Positions 18,252 to 28,306 are shown, counted from the first letter of the stretch. The stretch: 44,532 bases of DNA from Patescibacteria group bacterium (GCA_018818965.1 JAHJQX010000022.1:1-44532), one strand, 5' to 3'. Numbers and translations: made by a program. Notes: generated from the sequence alone by a model not told the origin.

Positions 18252-20942
18252 ATGACTTTCTCTGAAGGATCGCCATCACCAATAGATACCGGTGGAACTG
18301 ATTTCACTCCGGTAGATGCTCCTGACCCTTATCCAGATGGCCACGAGAGTGTTGATGATATCGGAAACAGAATGGAAGCTGTTCGTACCCAGTTATTGAA
18401 GGCTGAGAAAAAAGCGGGCAAGGCGTTTTCGCGTCTCGGGAAACTACTAGGCACTAGCGATTCTCGCACTAGGACACAGGAAGTAAATCTGATGCAGGGA
18501 GAATATGAACGCCTGCAGGGGCAGTTGTTACAAGCTAAATTAAAAAGACGAAAGAATGAATTGAGAGTTGGGGGTGCTAGTCTAGAAAATATGTCGGAAA
18601 ATCTTGCTGCTTTGGCGGCTGGTCTTGTTGTTAAAGAAAAAAAACAATATATTGAACAAAAAGCGGAAATGGAAGGCACTGGTTGGGTTAGACGCAATGT
18701 CATTGAAAGATACAAAAAATTAGGCCTAAAGAAAAAATTATTGATATCTGGCGCTCTTCTGGGTGGGGCAGCTGTTTCTGGCGCTTTCGGGCAAGTCTGG
18801 TTAGCTGGTGGTCTGCTAGCAGCCCGCAGAGCCATTGGTACTTTGGGTGCTTCAATTGGTACTGAAGCTTTGGTAGATCAGGCTCATGCTGGTGAATTGG
18901 CTAAAAAAGGCTTAAGTAATGAAAACATATTTAGAGAGTATGGTGATAGTTTACAGGCAGCAGCAGCTGAAGCAGCTCGCGATAAACGGAACCCGGATGA
19001 AGCAGTCCGAGCGGTATTGGAAATGGCTATGCGTAGCAAACGAGTAGACTTAGAGAAAAGATTTCGAGAGCAGACGAAATTAAAAAATCGCCAAGCAATA
19101 CGCAAGGGAGCCCTGGTAGGGCTAGTTGGTGGTCTAACCGGATTTGGTTTTACCGGAGAAGCATTTGGTAATGTAGCTCGACCGGTAGCGGGCGCGGTTG
19201 GCGAATCATGGTTGGGCGAAGCAGTGGGAAAAATGGCTGATAAGACAGGCCTTTCCGATGCTTTTAATTACGTCAAGGGAGCTCTTGGGTTCAAAGTGGA
19301 AGCGGCAGCTGATGTTAAAGTCACCACGGGAACTTTAATAGTCGAAGAGCCGATCACTGGAGCAGGAACGCCTACTCCAGCCGAAGCGCCCTCAATGACA
19401 GAACAGCCGCTGCCAGCCGAAGCGTCTACGGTTGCGCAGCCTATTGCGGCCGAAGTGCCTACGCCAGCTCCGCCCATTCAGCCAGAAGCGGGGAGTGAAG
19501 TACCGGCTGCAGTCGCACCGGAAGCTTCAACACCAACACAACCAGTACCAGTCGAGGTACCAGCGCCGGCCGCACAACCCTTGCCAGCCGAAGCGCCAGA
19601 TCCAAATGCTAAAATACCACTACGACCAGAATATCATGATCAAGAACTACCTCCCGAGGCAGCTGATGGTGTTTTAAGCAAACATGAAATCAGTCGAGGA
19701 AATACTTTATGGGGCTCTGTCAGAGAACTATATATGAAAAATGCCCAGCAGCTTGGTTTCAAGGGCGGACAGTCAGAATTATCAGGTTGGGCCAATCAAC
19801 AAACAGGCAAAGCTTTGCGCGAATTAGCCCAAGCTCAGGGCGGCAAGTTACATGATTTAGTTCACACTGGCGATACTGTTTCTATTCAAGCTGATGGCAA
19901 AGTCGTTTTTGAAAATACTTCGGGTATGAAGGCAGGTGTGATGTCTGGTGGGAGCGCACGCACGGTTGACGCTGATGATATTTTACGGCAAGCCCGTGAA
20001 CAATATGCCGCTAAGAAAGCAGGGACGGCAATAGAAGCAGCCAGTATTACCGATCCTCCTCCTCCCGGCCAAACGGGAGCGTATATTGATGAGGCTGGCG
20101 ATAGACGAGTGGTAGCTAAAGATCTTGGTGGCAAGACAGTCAACATAAGGACTGAAGGCTATTTGGCTGCTGATCAGGCAGCACAGGAAGTAGTGGGCGG
20201 CAAGCCAGTACCAGTTTATTTGGGAGAAAGTGGAGGGAAGCCGATGGTTTTTGGTCAGGATCCAGCCACTGGTGATTTTAAAGCCGCTCCGCTTGATCAA
20301 CCAGCTCGGGTTGCCCAGGTTGATGTTTATGACGATCTTGGTTTTGAGGTCGCGGGTAAAGATAATTTGGGCTTTGAAGTGGCCAGTGGGCCGCCGACTA
20401 AATTTGATGACTTAGGTTTTCGCGTATCAGGAACGGGAGCTGATATCCCTAGCGCTGGCACAGCCCAGTCACTAGATATCCCACCAGCCGGTGGTTCTAC
20501 TGGTGAATCAGCTGGTAAAGCTGCGGTTACTGTCGCGGATAGCGGTAAAGCTCAAGCGCCAGCACCCAGAGCGGAACAGGCGGTTGGAGCAGGTGAGGCT
20601 GAGACACCGCCCGAAGAACCAGCTGGTAAAAGTGTAGAACAATGGCGAGGTGGCGCCAAGTTTACTTACGATAGCAAAGGAAATGTTACCGGGGTATATA
20701 CTAGTGGTGCTGTCCCCAGTGATCACCAGTGGCGAGGTTTAATAAATAAGGAAAACTTACCAGAAAATTGGGCTCAGCGAGGAGCTATTGAACTACAAGC
20801 CAAGCAGTTAGCTACATATCAGGAATTACACCAAGGCTTGCAAGCAAAAGGTATGACAGCCGAAGCTGATTTTGTAGAAAAACAAATGAAGTTATTGGTT
20901 CAGTCCGCCGAAAAGCATTATGGTGATGTTTTTAAAGCCTAG
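18252..20942 (+). CDS. Large hypothetical protein with Pro/Ala-rich repeats and a LysM-like segment
   Basis: 896 aa; PAEAP/PAEVP repeats, LSKHEISRGNTLWGSVREL...LVHTGDTVSI (LysM-like), threefold LGF-V repeat, hydrophobic helix near aa 165-190. Confidence 0.65.
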   Translation: MTFSEGSPSPIDTGGTDFTPVDAPDPYPDGHESVDDIGNRMEAVRTQLLKAEKKAGKAFSRLGKLLGTSDSRTRTQEVNLMQGEYERLQGQLLQAKLKRRKNELRVGGASLENMSENLAALAAGLVVKEKKQYIEQKAEMEGTGWVRRNVIERYKKLGLKKKLLISGALLGGAAVSGAFGQVWLAGGLLAARRAIGTLGASIGTEALVDQAHAGELAKKGLSNENIFREYGDSLQAAAAEAARDKRNPDEAVRAVLEMAMRSKRVDLEKRFREQTKLKNRQAIRKGALVGLVGGLTGFGFTGEAFGNVARPVAGAVGESWLGEAVGKMADKTGLSDAFNYVKGALGFKVEAAADVKVTTGTLIVEEPITGAGTPTPAEAPSMTEQPLPAEASTVAQPIAAEVPTPAPPIQPEAGSEVPAAVAPEASTPTQPVPVEVPAPAAQPLPAEAPDPNAKIPLRPEYHDQELPPEAADGVLSKHEISRGNTLWGSVRELYMKNAQQLGFKGGQSELSGWANQQTGKALRELAQAQGGKLHDLVHTGDTVSIQADGKVVFENTSGMKAGVMSGGSARTVDADDILRQAREQYAAKKAGTAIEAASITDPPPPGQTGAYIDEAGDRRVVAKDLGGKTVNIRTEGYLAADQAAQEVVGGKPVPVYLGESGGKPMVFGQDPATGDFKAAPLDQPARVAQVDVYDDLGFEVAGKDNLGFEVASGPPTKFDDLGFRVSGTGADIPSAGTAQSLDIPPAGGSTGESAGKAAVTVADSGKAQAPAPRAEQAVGAGEAETPPEEPAGKSVEQWRGGAKFTYDSKGNVTGVYTSGAVPSDHQWRGLINKENLPENWAQRGAIELQAKQLATYQELHQGLQAKGMTAEADFVEKQMKLLVQSAEKHYGDVFKA

Positions 20943-21059
20943 AGTGGCTACGGGATAGATTGGGTTCGATATTATTACAGTTAATAGTATAATATAACAA
21001 AGGTAATGATATTCTCTAAAATAAAAAAAGGGCTAATAACAATCTTTAATCAAAAAAAT

Positions 21060-21401
21060 ATGGCAAAAAATATATTACAACAGGATTTAGTAACTGAACT
21101 GGGGCTGGAAAATTTACCAGCCGATAAAAAAGATGCTCTAATGGTACAAGCAGCTGAGGTTTTGAATACACAAATCAGTTTGCGTTTACGGGAAGAATTA
21201 GTCGATAAAGACTTAGAGGAATTTGATCGTTTGTGGCAAGATGGCAGTGAAGAGGATATTAAGAAATTCATCGCTGACAAGGTACCTAAATTAGATAATA
21301 TTGTGGCTGAGGAAGTAGCCGATTTTAAGAAGAGCATTATTGAGACAGCTAACTGGGCGAAGGACGAGGTGATGAAGGAAGACGAACAAAAAGAAGAGTA
21401 G
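21060..21401 (+). CDS. DUF5663-like protein
   Basis: MAKNILQQDLVTELGLENLPADKKDALMVQAAEVLNTQISLRLREEL...EFDRLWQDGSEEDIKKFI. ATG 21060 preferred over 21006. Confidence 0.6.
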   Translation: MAKNILQQDLVTELGLENLPADKKDALMVQAAEVLNTQISLRLREELVDKDLEEFDRLWQDGSEEDIKKFIADKVPKLDNIVAEEVADFKKSIIETANWAKDEVMKEDEQKEE

Positions 21402-21427
21402 AATAATAATCCGCTGGATTTGAATTA

Positions 21428-21456
21428 TAGAAAACTGCCCCTTAGGGCAGTTTTGA
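21428..21456. terminator. Bidirectional terminator between convergent genes
   Basis: aaaactgccccttagggcagtttt. Confidence 0.75.
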
Positions 21457-21478
21457 TTTACAGTTTATTGTGAGTAGA

Positions 21479-22654
21479 TTATTCTTTTAACCCAACATAT
21501 TTAGTTTCCTTGCTCACTTCGCCATTGAGAAGTTCGGTGAATACCTTTTCAATTTGGGTCAGCATAATCTCTCGTCCACCAAGGCCAAAGACGTAACTTT
21601 GGATTTGGGGTGGTTTCTTGGAATCAGCAAAGCTAACTTTAATATCGCCATAGAAGGGCGCCACTGATCCATAATCAGGCGAGCGGTCCATAACGCCGAT
21701 CGTTTTAATGTGAGATAAAGCTTTGGTGATTTCTTCATAGGGGAAGGGTCGATAAAGCTTTATTTTAAGTAGACCAACCTTTTCGCCCTTGGCCCGTCGA
21801 CCGTCGATAATCTCTTTAATTGTGCCCGCCGTTGATGAAGAGGTGACGATAGCTACTTCAGCGTCTTTTAGCTTGTATTCTTCAAAGTATGGGTATTGAT
21901 TACCAGTGATTTTGCTGAGCTCAGCGCCAATTTCAAGATATTTCTTTTTGGCTGTCCGCATAGCCTCGATTTGCTGGCGTTTTACTTCAAAATAAGTATC
22001 AGGCAGAGCGACTGGACCATAGGTCATTGGCTGCGAGAAATTTAGCAATGGTTTGTGGGGTTTGAATTCACCGACAAAATTTTTCGCGATAGCATCATCG
22101 AGTATTCGCATATTCTCCGCGCTGTGACTAGTGGAGAAACCATCTTGCATTACCATCGTTGGCAAGAGAACATCATGATCTTCTGATAAGCGCAGAGCCA
22201 GTAGAGTATTTTCGTAAACTTCTTGATTATTCTCGGAGAAAATCTGAATCCAACCCTGGTCACGCGCTCCCATTGAGTCGGAGTGATCGCAGTGAATATT
22301 GAGCGGGGAGGACAGGGCGCGATTGGCAATGGCCATCACTACCGGCAAGCGCATACCAGCCGTTGCTCCAAGCATTTCCCACATGTAGGCGAGTCCCTGG
22401 GAGGCGGTGGCGGTCATGGCGCGAGCACCAGCGGCACTGGCTGCCGTTACACAGCTGAGGGCGGAATGTTCAGATTCAGCCAAAATATATTCAGTGTCGA
22501 CTTTTCCATCAGCCACGATCTGCGAAAAAGTTTCGATAATTGGTGTTTGCGGAGTAATTGGATAAGCAGACACCACGTCAGGATTGACCTGACGCATGGC
22601 TTCGGCGACTGCTTCCCCGCCCGTCATGATTTTTTGTAATTTATCTTTAGGCAT
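21479..22654 (-). CDS. porA: Pyruvate/2-oxoacid:ferredoxin oxidoreductase alpha subunit
   Basis: GGEAVAEAMRQVNPDVVSAYPITPQTPIIETF, AESEHSALSCVTAASAAGARAMTATASQGLAYMWE, HSDSMGARDQGWIQI. Confidence 0.92.
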   Translation of the reverse strand: MPKDKLQKIMTGGEAVAEAMRQVNPDVVSAYPITPQTPIIETFSQIVADGKVDTEYILAESEHSALSCVTAASAAGARAMTATASQGLAYMWEMLGATAGMRLPVVMAIANRALSSPLNIHCDHSDSMGARDQGWIQIFSENNQEVYENTLLALRLSEDHDVLLPTMVMQDGFSTSHSAENMRILDDAIAKNFVGEFKPHKPLLNFSQPMTYGPVALPDTYFEVKRQQIEAMRTAKKKYLEIGAELSKITGNQYPYFEEYKLKDAEVAIVTSSSTAGTIKEIIDGRRAKGEKVGLLKIKLYRPFPYEEITKALSHIKTIGVMDRSPDYGSVAPFYGDIKVSFADSKKPPQIQSYVFGLGGREIMLTQIEKVFTELLNGEVSKETKYVGLKE

Positions 22655-22655
22655 A

Positions 22656-22946
22656 TTATTTTTGTTCTTTCATAGTTATGGCCTTGGTAGGGCACTCCTT
22701 GGCACAAATACCGCAGCCTTTGCAATATTTGTAATCAAAATGCGAAATTTTACCTTCTTTTACCAAAATACAATCTTCTGGACAATAACCAACACAGGTC
22801 AGGCAATTTTTACACTTACTTTTATCGATAATAGGAATCTGATTGCGCCAGTCACCGGTGTGATATTCTTTGGAATAACCGGCCTGGTCTAGATTGCCAC
22901 CGGGTAGCAATTTTTCCCACTTTTTCTTTTTAACTGATTGCGTCAT
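22656..22946 (-). CDS. porD: 2-oxoacid:ferredoxin oxidoreductase delta subunit (2x[4Fe-4S])
   Basis: CKNCLTCVGYCPEDCI and CKGCGICAKECPTKAI. Confidence 0.92.
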   Translation of the reverse strand: MTQSVKKKKWEKLLPGGNLDQAGYSKEYHTGDWRNQIPIIDKSKCKNCLTCVGYCPEDCILVKEGKISHFDYKYCKGCGICAKECPTKAITMKEQK

Positions 22947-23490
22947 AACCTTCTTTGATAGTATTAATATTGGCAGCTGTCATTTCTGAACCAAGCTTTT
23001 TAGTAAATAATTCCTCGACTATTTTAATCAAATCATCTATCTCTACTTGGTCAACAATTTTTACCAGGGCACCGAGTAGGGACGTGTTAGCCATATCGCG
23101 CTTAAGGTTTTTAAGAGAAATGCCACTGGCATCGACGGCGTAAATTCTCGTGGCTGGACATTTGTATTCCTGGGCAATCTCCGCGGCTGACTTTTTGGTG
23201 TTAATTAGAAGGATTTGGTTATGGTGCATATTGCAGAGTATTTTTTGCGAAGCCAGCAGAGTTTCATCCACTACTACCAAAATGTCAGGATCAATGATCA
23301 GAGTATGGATGCGAATCGGCTGATCGGAAATGCGACAAAAAGCATCCATGGGAGCTCCCCCGCGAGCGGGACCATAGTAGGGGAAAGCCTGTGCATATTG
23401 GCCTTGTTCAGCCGCCGCTTCAGCCATAAAGTGAGCCATTGTCTTTGAACCTTGGCCGGCCCGGGCGTGAAATTTTATTTCGAGAGTCAC
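22930..23490 (-). CDS. porC: 2-oxoacid:ferredoxin oxidoreductase gamma subunit
   Basis: IKFHARAGQGSKTMAHFMAEAAAEQGQYAQAFPYYGPARGGAPMDAFCRI; overlaps porD start. Confidence 0.92.
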   Translation of the reverse strand: MTLEIKFHARAGQGSKTMAHFMAEAAAEQGQYAQAFPYYGPARGGAPMDAFCRISDQPIRIHTLIIDPDILVVVDETLLASQKILCNMHHNQILLINTKKSAAEIAQEYKCPATRIYAVDASGISLKNLKRDMANTSLLGALVKIVDQVEIDDLIKIVEELFTKKLGSEMTAANINTIKEGYDAIS

Positions 23491-23507
23491 TATTTTACGC
23501 TAAATAT

Positions 23508-24608
23508 TCAAAACTCAACGACACTTTCCTCTAGCCCCATTCTCCCTAATATCCTAGCAGATTCTGCTGTCGTTGCCAATCGGGGTTGGTTGTAGTTCTC
23601 TATTTTTATCGGAATAAACTCGGCTTTTTGCAAGTCTGCATTCCGAAAATTTAGTCGGGCGATAACGCCTTCTCTGGTTTCTTCTGACCACATTTGGTCA
23701 AACACTAAATTACCAAGACTATAAATAATAAATTTATCGTTGTAGACTTCAGTGGTTTGCACGACGTGCGGATGATGACCAAGGACTAGATCAGCCCCGC
23801 TATCGATAGCAACGTGAGCAAAATCTTTCTGCTGTTGGTTAGGGGTCGGGGTGTATTCGTAGCCAGCGTGCATGGAGACGATTATAGTGTCGGCTTGCTC
23901 CTGAGCCTTTTCTATGTCTTTTTGCATTTGAGTCACATCCATAAAGGCGATATCGGGTTTTTCTTGATTGCTAGTTGATTCAAAATTAGCTCCATCGCTA
24001 TAAGTGTAGGAGAGAAAAGCTATTTTTTTGTCTTTCGCTTCTATAATTCCTGGCGTGTGAGCGTGCTGGTAATTATTACCAGCGCCGGAGTAGTCAATAT
24101 CGCGCTGGTTGAGATAATCCATAGTGTATTCTAGACCAGCGTTGCCTTTATTCTTAGCGTGATTATTGGCTAGTGATACCATGTTTATCTCGGCGTGGGT
24201 GAGGCCGGCAATATTTTCTGGTTCGACTTTAAAAATCATGCCTTCGGTGACGGGTGGATCTTGGTCGTAAAAGGGAGCTTCAAGATTGACGAAAGCGATG
24301 TCAGCGGCGGCAAAGATGTCAGCGATTTTACGCCAAGGCATTAGTGGATCACCCGCTTCACGGATTTTAGTACCAACGTGGCGGGAGAGCATGACATCGC
24401 CGCCAGCGACGAGGGTGAATTCGACGGGAGGTTCGGTAACTGAGGTGGGAATATTTTCTTCCGCACCACTAGCAACTGCCGAGCTTTGAATGTTCTCACT
24501 AGTCTTGTTCCTTTCGTCTTTTTGAGCGTGGTCAACGAAAAAACCAATAGTGAGAATTAGGAAAGCCAGGAGGAGATATTTATAGCTGGAGATTTTTGCA
24601 ATATTCAC
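23508..24608 (-). CDS. CapA-family protein (poly-gamma-glutamate synthesis-type metallophosphatase)
   Basis: LVAGGDVMLSRHVGTKI, FVNLEAPF, MVSLANNHAKNKGNAGLEYT, VSMHAGYEYTPTPNQQQ, VLGHHPHVVQ, YSLGNLVFDQ. Confidence 0.92.
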   Translation of the reverse strand: MNIAKISSYKYLLLAFLILTIGFFVDHAQKDERNKTSENIQSSAVASGAEENIPTSVTEPPVEFTLVAGGDVMLSRHVGTKIREAGDPLMPWRKIADIFAAADIAFVNLEAPFYDQDPPVTEGMIFKVEPENIAGLTHAEINMVSLANNHAKNKGNAGLEYTMDYLNQRDIDYSGAGNNYQHAHTPGIIEAKDKKIAFLSYTYSDGANFESTSNQEKPDIAFMDVTQMQKDIEKAQEQADTIIVSMHAGYEYTPTPNQQQKDFAHVAIDSGADLVLGHHPHVVQTTEVYNDKFIIYSLGNLVFDQMWSEETREGVIARLNFRNADLQKAEFIPIKIENYNQPRLATTAESARILGRMGLEESVVEF

Positions 24609-24636
24609 TTAATGACGCCAGTAATTATTTTTTTAT

Positions 24637-25083
24637 TTACCCCAACTTCTCTTTCACAATCTTATTCACTATTTGCCCATCAGCCTGACCTTTAAGCTTG
24701 CTCATTACTGAACCCATAACTTTTCCGAGGTCGGCGGCAGAATTTGCGCCGGATGAATTGATAATTTCATCAACAACCTTGGCAATCTCATCTTCGCCCA
24801 ATTGCTTAGGAAGATATTTTTGCAAGATCTCAATTTCTGCTTGTTCTTTGGCAGCGGACTCATCGCGCCCACCTTCCTTAAAAGAGGTGATAGCATCTTT
24901 GCGTTGTTTGACGGCTTTGGTGATGGCCTGCGTTACTTCTTCATCAGTTAATTCATCCTTTTTCTCAATGGCCGCATTTTTAATATCAGCCATCAGCATC
25001 CTGAGAGTAGAAACGGTGAGTTCTTCTTTGCCCTTGAGAGCGATCTTGAAATCGTCTTTAATTTGAGATTCTAGTTTTGGCAT
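24637..25083 (-). CDS. yqeY: GatB/YqeY domain-containing protein
   Basis: LESQIKDDFKIALKGKEELTVSTLRMLMADIKNAAIEKKDELTDEEV...EIEILQKYLPKQL...DLGKVMGSVMSKLKGQADGQIVNKIV. Confidence 0.92.
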   Translation of the reverse strand: MPKLESQIKDDFKIALKGKEELTVSTLRMLMADIKNAAIEKKDELTDEEVTQAITKAVKQRKDAITSFKEGGRDESAAKEQAEIEILQKYLPKQLGEDEIAKVVDEIINSSGANSAADLGKVMGSVMSKLKGQADGQIVNKIVKEKLG

Positions 25084-25112
25084 TATTTTTGCTTAGATAT
25101 TATTATACACAC

Positions 25113-25262
25113 TTAGGCTGATTCGATATGCTGGAGAAAACCGTATATTGGCCAAACGGGCATGGTTCCCCGATCTGATCGGGGGGAGTGAGGCCGATAT
25201 CCGAATTCATTTACCACGCTGGGGTAAATGAATGTGTTTTCGAAGCATGTCGGATCAGCCTA
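25113..25262. repeat. Family B structured intergenic element, copy B1
   Basis: Outer arms taggctgattcgatatgct / agcatgtcggatcagccta; internal helices tattggcc/ggccgata, ccccgatc/gatcgggg, attcatttacc/ggtaaatgaat. Confidence 0.75.
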
Positions 25263-26510
25263 AGACTCCCTCTCTTCTAACTTAACCGTCACCTCTTTTT
25301 CTTCCTCCTTGTGATAAATTTTTAACTTTACTTCATCGTCAACTTTATGCTTCTGAATCATTTTGGCTAAGCCATTGTCTTCGTCGATCTTCTGGCCATC
25401 TACTTCCAAAATAATGTCATTTTCCACAATACCAGCTTTGTCAGCTGGACTACCAGGAATGACAGCCAGGTCGCTATCATTTTCTCCCCGAGCGACTAAG
25501 GCGCCGTATTCGTATTTAAGACTATTGGCCTTGGCAATTTTTTTGTTAAGCACTGTATAGCGAACACCAAGGTAAGGTTTGACAATTTTACCATCTGCTT
25601 CAACACTCTCAACATCATTTTTGGCATCATTGATTGGGAGAGCAAAGCCAACTGACTGACCGGAGAAGTCCACAGCAGTATTAATACCAATCACTTTACC
25701 ATCTAGAGTCAATAGGGGACCACCCGAGTTACCGGAATTAATAGCGGCGTCAGTTTGGATAATATTTTCCAATCTTTCGGTTGATTGACCGAGAGTGCCG
25801 CCAGCAGTAATAGCGCGTCCCAGACCAGAAATCACACCTTTGGTGACTGTATTATGATATTCGCCAAGGGCGTAGCCAATCGCGATGACAGTTTGACCAA
25901 TTTTTAAGTTGCTAGAATCGCCCAGTTCAACCGTAGGTAGATCATTAGCATCAATTTTTACGATGGCAATATCGTTAGTGGGATCAATCGCCATCACCTT
26001 GGCTTCATATTCCTTATCGTTGTTATCAATGACAGTGTAGCTGGCCGATGAGTCAGAAACAACATGTCGATTGGTTAAAATTAGGCCGTCAGCGGTGATG
26101 ACAAAACCAGTCCCGCCGCCGATTTTTTGTTTACTAGATTCTTCATCGGTGTCAAAATTCATGTCACCGAAAAACTGCTTGAAGAAGGGATCATTGAATA
26201 AATCCGATTGCTGATAGTATTGATTAAGATCTTTAGTGACAATAATACTTACCACTGCTGGCCGTGCTTTTTCCACAGCACTGATAGTATCTGATTCCTC
26301 CTCCACTAGTTGACGCTCAGTGGTTTTTTCTATCTCTTGGCCTTGTAGCTTCTCGACGGCTAGCTTACCTAGTCCGCTAGTAGTTATTCCTACGATTAGA
26401 CTAGTGAAAAGGCCGACAATAATAGCCACCACAATTACTCCGCAGTAGCCGGGTTTTTGGTGGTGCTTGGGATGGGAAGGTTGAGGTGGATGAATAACAT
26501 CTTCAGGCAT
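25260..26510 (-). CDS. HtrA/DegP-like trypsin-like serine protease with one PDZ domain
   Basis: LTNRHVV (His), NDIAIVKI (Asp), INSGNSGGPLLTLDGKVIGINTA (Ser); N-terminal TM; C-terminal PDZ. Confidence 0.93.
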   Translation of the reverse strand: MPEDVIHPPQPSHPKHHQKPGYCGVIVVAIIVGLFTSLIVGITTSGLGKLAVEKLQGQEIEKTTERQLVEEESDTISAVEKARPAVVSIIVTKDLNQYYQQSDLFNDPFFKQFFGDMNFDTDEESSKQKIGGGTGFVITADGLILTNRHVVSDSSASYTVIDNNDKEYEAKVMAIDPTNDIAIVKIDANDLPTVELGDSSNLKIGQTVIAIGYALGEYHNTVTKGVISGLGRAITAGGTLGQSTERLENIIQTDAAINSGNSGGPLLTLDGKVIGINTAVDFSGQSVGFALPINDAKNDVESVEADGKIVKPYLGVRYTVLNKKIAKANSLKYEYGALVARGENDSDLAVIPGSPADKAGIVENDIILEVDGQKIDEDNGLAKMIQKHKVDDEVKLKIYHKEEEKEVTVKLEERES

Positions 26511-26543
26511 AGTCGAAATAGTTAATTGCTAAATTTACTGATT

Positions 26544-28001
26544 TTAAAATTTCGGTTTCTTACTATTCCAATCTGTCGCCAGTTCATAGGCGAGCGCTGT
26601 TTCCAAAATTGTCTCTTCTTGGTAGTAATTACCAATCATTTGTAATCCTACGGGGAGATCGTCGACAAAACCGCAGGGGAGAGAAAGGGCCGGCACACCA
26701 GCCACGTTAGCTGAAACAGTTAAAATATCATTGAGATACATCGCCAGTGGATCATCGGCCTTTTCCCCAATCTTGAAAGCAACATCAGGAACAGTCGGAG
26801 TGATCAACAAATCAAATTCTGCGAAAGCTTTTTTGAAATCTTCAATTATCTTAGTACGAACTTTCTGAGCCTTAGTGTAGTAGGCGTCATAATAGCCAGA
26901 GGACAGAGTATAAGTGCCAAGCATAATGCGCCGTTTGGGTTCATCGCCGAATCCTTCCGCTTTATTTTTTAAATAATTTTCGATTAATGTTTTGGTTTCC
27001 ACTTCCGCCGCCCGACCGTAGCGGATGCCGTCGTAGCGGGCTAGATTAGAGCTAGCCTCGGCTGGCATAATAATATAATAAGCAGGTAGAGAATATGATA
27101 AATTGGGCAGGCTAACCTCGTCGATTTTAGCGCCCAGCTTTTCTAGAGTATCTACAGCTTCCCCAACCAATTTTTTCACCTTTGGATTCAATCCTTTTAT
27201 AAAACATTCTTCGGGGATGCCGATTTTTTTTCCTTTTATTTGGGGAATGAGGTTGGTTAGATCGGGGGTAGCCTCGATAAAACTAGTCGAATCTTTCTCA
27301 TCATGACCAGCGATAGCACTAAAGATCCAGGCAGCATCGGTCACTGTTTTACCGAAGGGGCCAATTTGATCAAAGCTGGAAGCCAGAGCAGCCAATCCGT
27401 AGCGACTAACCCGACCGTAAGTACACTTCAAGCCGACAATCCCGCACAGGGAAGCTGGCTGTCTGATTGAACCACCAGTGTCTGACCCGAGTGCACCCAG
27501 ACACTGGTCAGCACAAACGGCGGCGGCTGAACCCCCAGATGATCCTCCCGGTACTCGTTCTAAATCCCAAGGATTTTTTACTACTCCAAAAGCAGAATTC
27601 TCTGTCGAGGAACCCATAGCAAATTCGTCAAGGTTGGTCTTGCCTATTATTACGGCGCCAGCTTCTTTTAGTTTGCGAATAACAGTGGCATCGTAGGCAG
27701 CGACGTAGTTTTCCAAAATTTTGGAGCCGCAGGTGTTTTTACTACCCGCCACTAGGATAGCGTCTTTAATGGCCAGTGGGATGCCAGTTAGAGGACCAAC
27801 TTTATTCTCAGCGATATTTTTGTCGGCATCTTCAGCTTGAGCCAAGGCTTCTTCGGCAGTCACCGTCAGGAAAGAGTTGAGTTGATCGTTAGTTTTTTGG
27901 ATGCGATCGAGACATGACTGGGTAAGCTCAACAGCCGATATTTCCTTTTCGCAGAGTTTGGTATGCGCCTCTTTGATTGTTAGGGTATTGAGAGTAGACA
28001 T
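26544..28001 (-). CDS. gatA: Asp-tRNA(Asn)/Glu-tRNA(Gln) amidotransferase subunit A
   Basis: GKTNLDEFAMGSSTENSAFGVVKNPWDLERVPGGSSGGSAAAV amidase signature; ATG 28001 preferred. Confidence 0.95.
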   Translation of the reverse strand: MSTLNTLTIKEAHTKLCEKEISAVELTQSCLDRIQKTNDQLNSFLTVTAEEALAQAEDADKNIAENKVGPLTGIPLAIKDAILVAGSKNTCGSKILENYVAAYDATVIRKLKEAGAVIIGKTNLDEFAMGSSTENSAFGVVKNPWDLERVPGGSSGGSAAAVCADQCLGALGSDTGGSIRQPASLCGIVGLKCTYGRVSRYGLAALASSFDQIGPFGKTVTDAAWIFSAIAGHDEKDSTSFIEATPDLTNLIPQIKGKKIGIPEECFIKGLNPKVKKLVGEAVDTLEKLGAKIDEVSLPNLSYSLPAYYIIMPAEASSNLARYDGIRYGRAAEVETKTLIENYLKNKAEGFGDEPKRRIMLGTYTLSSGYYDAYYTKAQKVRTKIIEDFKKAFAEFDLLITPTVPDVAFKIGEKADDPLAMYLNDILTVSANVAGVPALSLPCGFVDDLPVGLQMIGNYYQEETILETALAYELATDWNSKKPKF

Positions 28002-28306
28002 TATTTTAAGACTGCTTTTACTTTTATACACTTGTCTTGGTTAGCGGGAGCGGCCTTGATGAGATCGGGGGAAGAATTAGCGGATCTAGCTTGATCGTGC
28101 CGCATAATGCTTTGTAATTGAGTAGCGTGAGCGGTGGGCTCAGCCTTTTCTGTATCAACCTCGTTTAATTTTCGCACGTATTCTAAAATCTCTGTCAGCT
28201 GAGCGCTGAAGGTCTTTTTATCTTTTTCGTTAAGCTCGATACGGGCTAGCTGAGCGATGTGCTCAACTTCCTCTTGCGAGATTTTCGTTTTTTGACTCGA
28301 GTTCAT
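28001..28306 (-). CDS. gatC: Asp-tRNA(Asn)/Glu-tRNA(Gln) amidotransferase subunit C
   Basis: VEHIAQLARIELNEKDKKTFSAQLTEILEYVRKLNEVDTEKAEPTAHA. Confidence 0.93.
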   Translation of the reverse strand: MNSSQKTKISQEEVEHIAQLARIELNEKDKKTFSAQLTEILEYVRKLNEVDTEKAEPTAHATQLQSIMRHDQARSANSSPDLIKAAPANQDKCIKVKAVLK

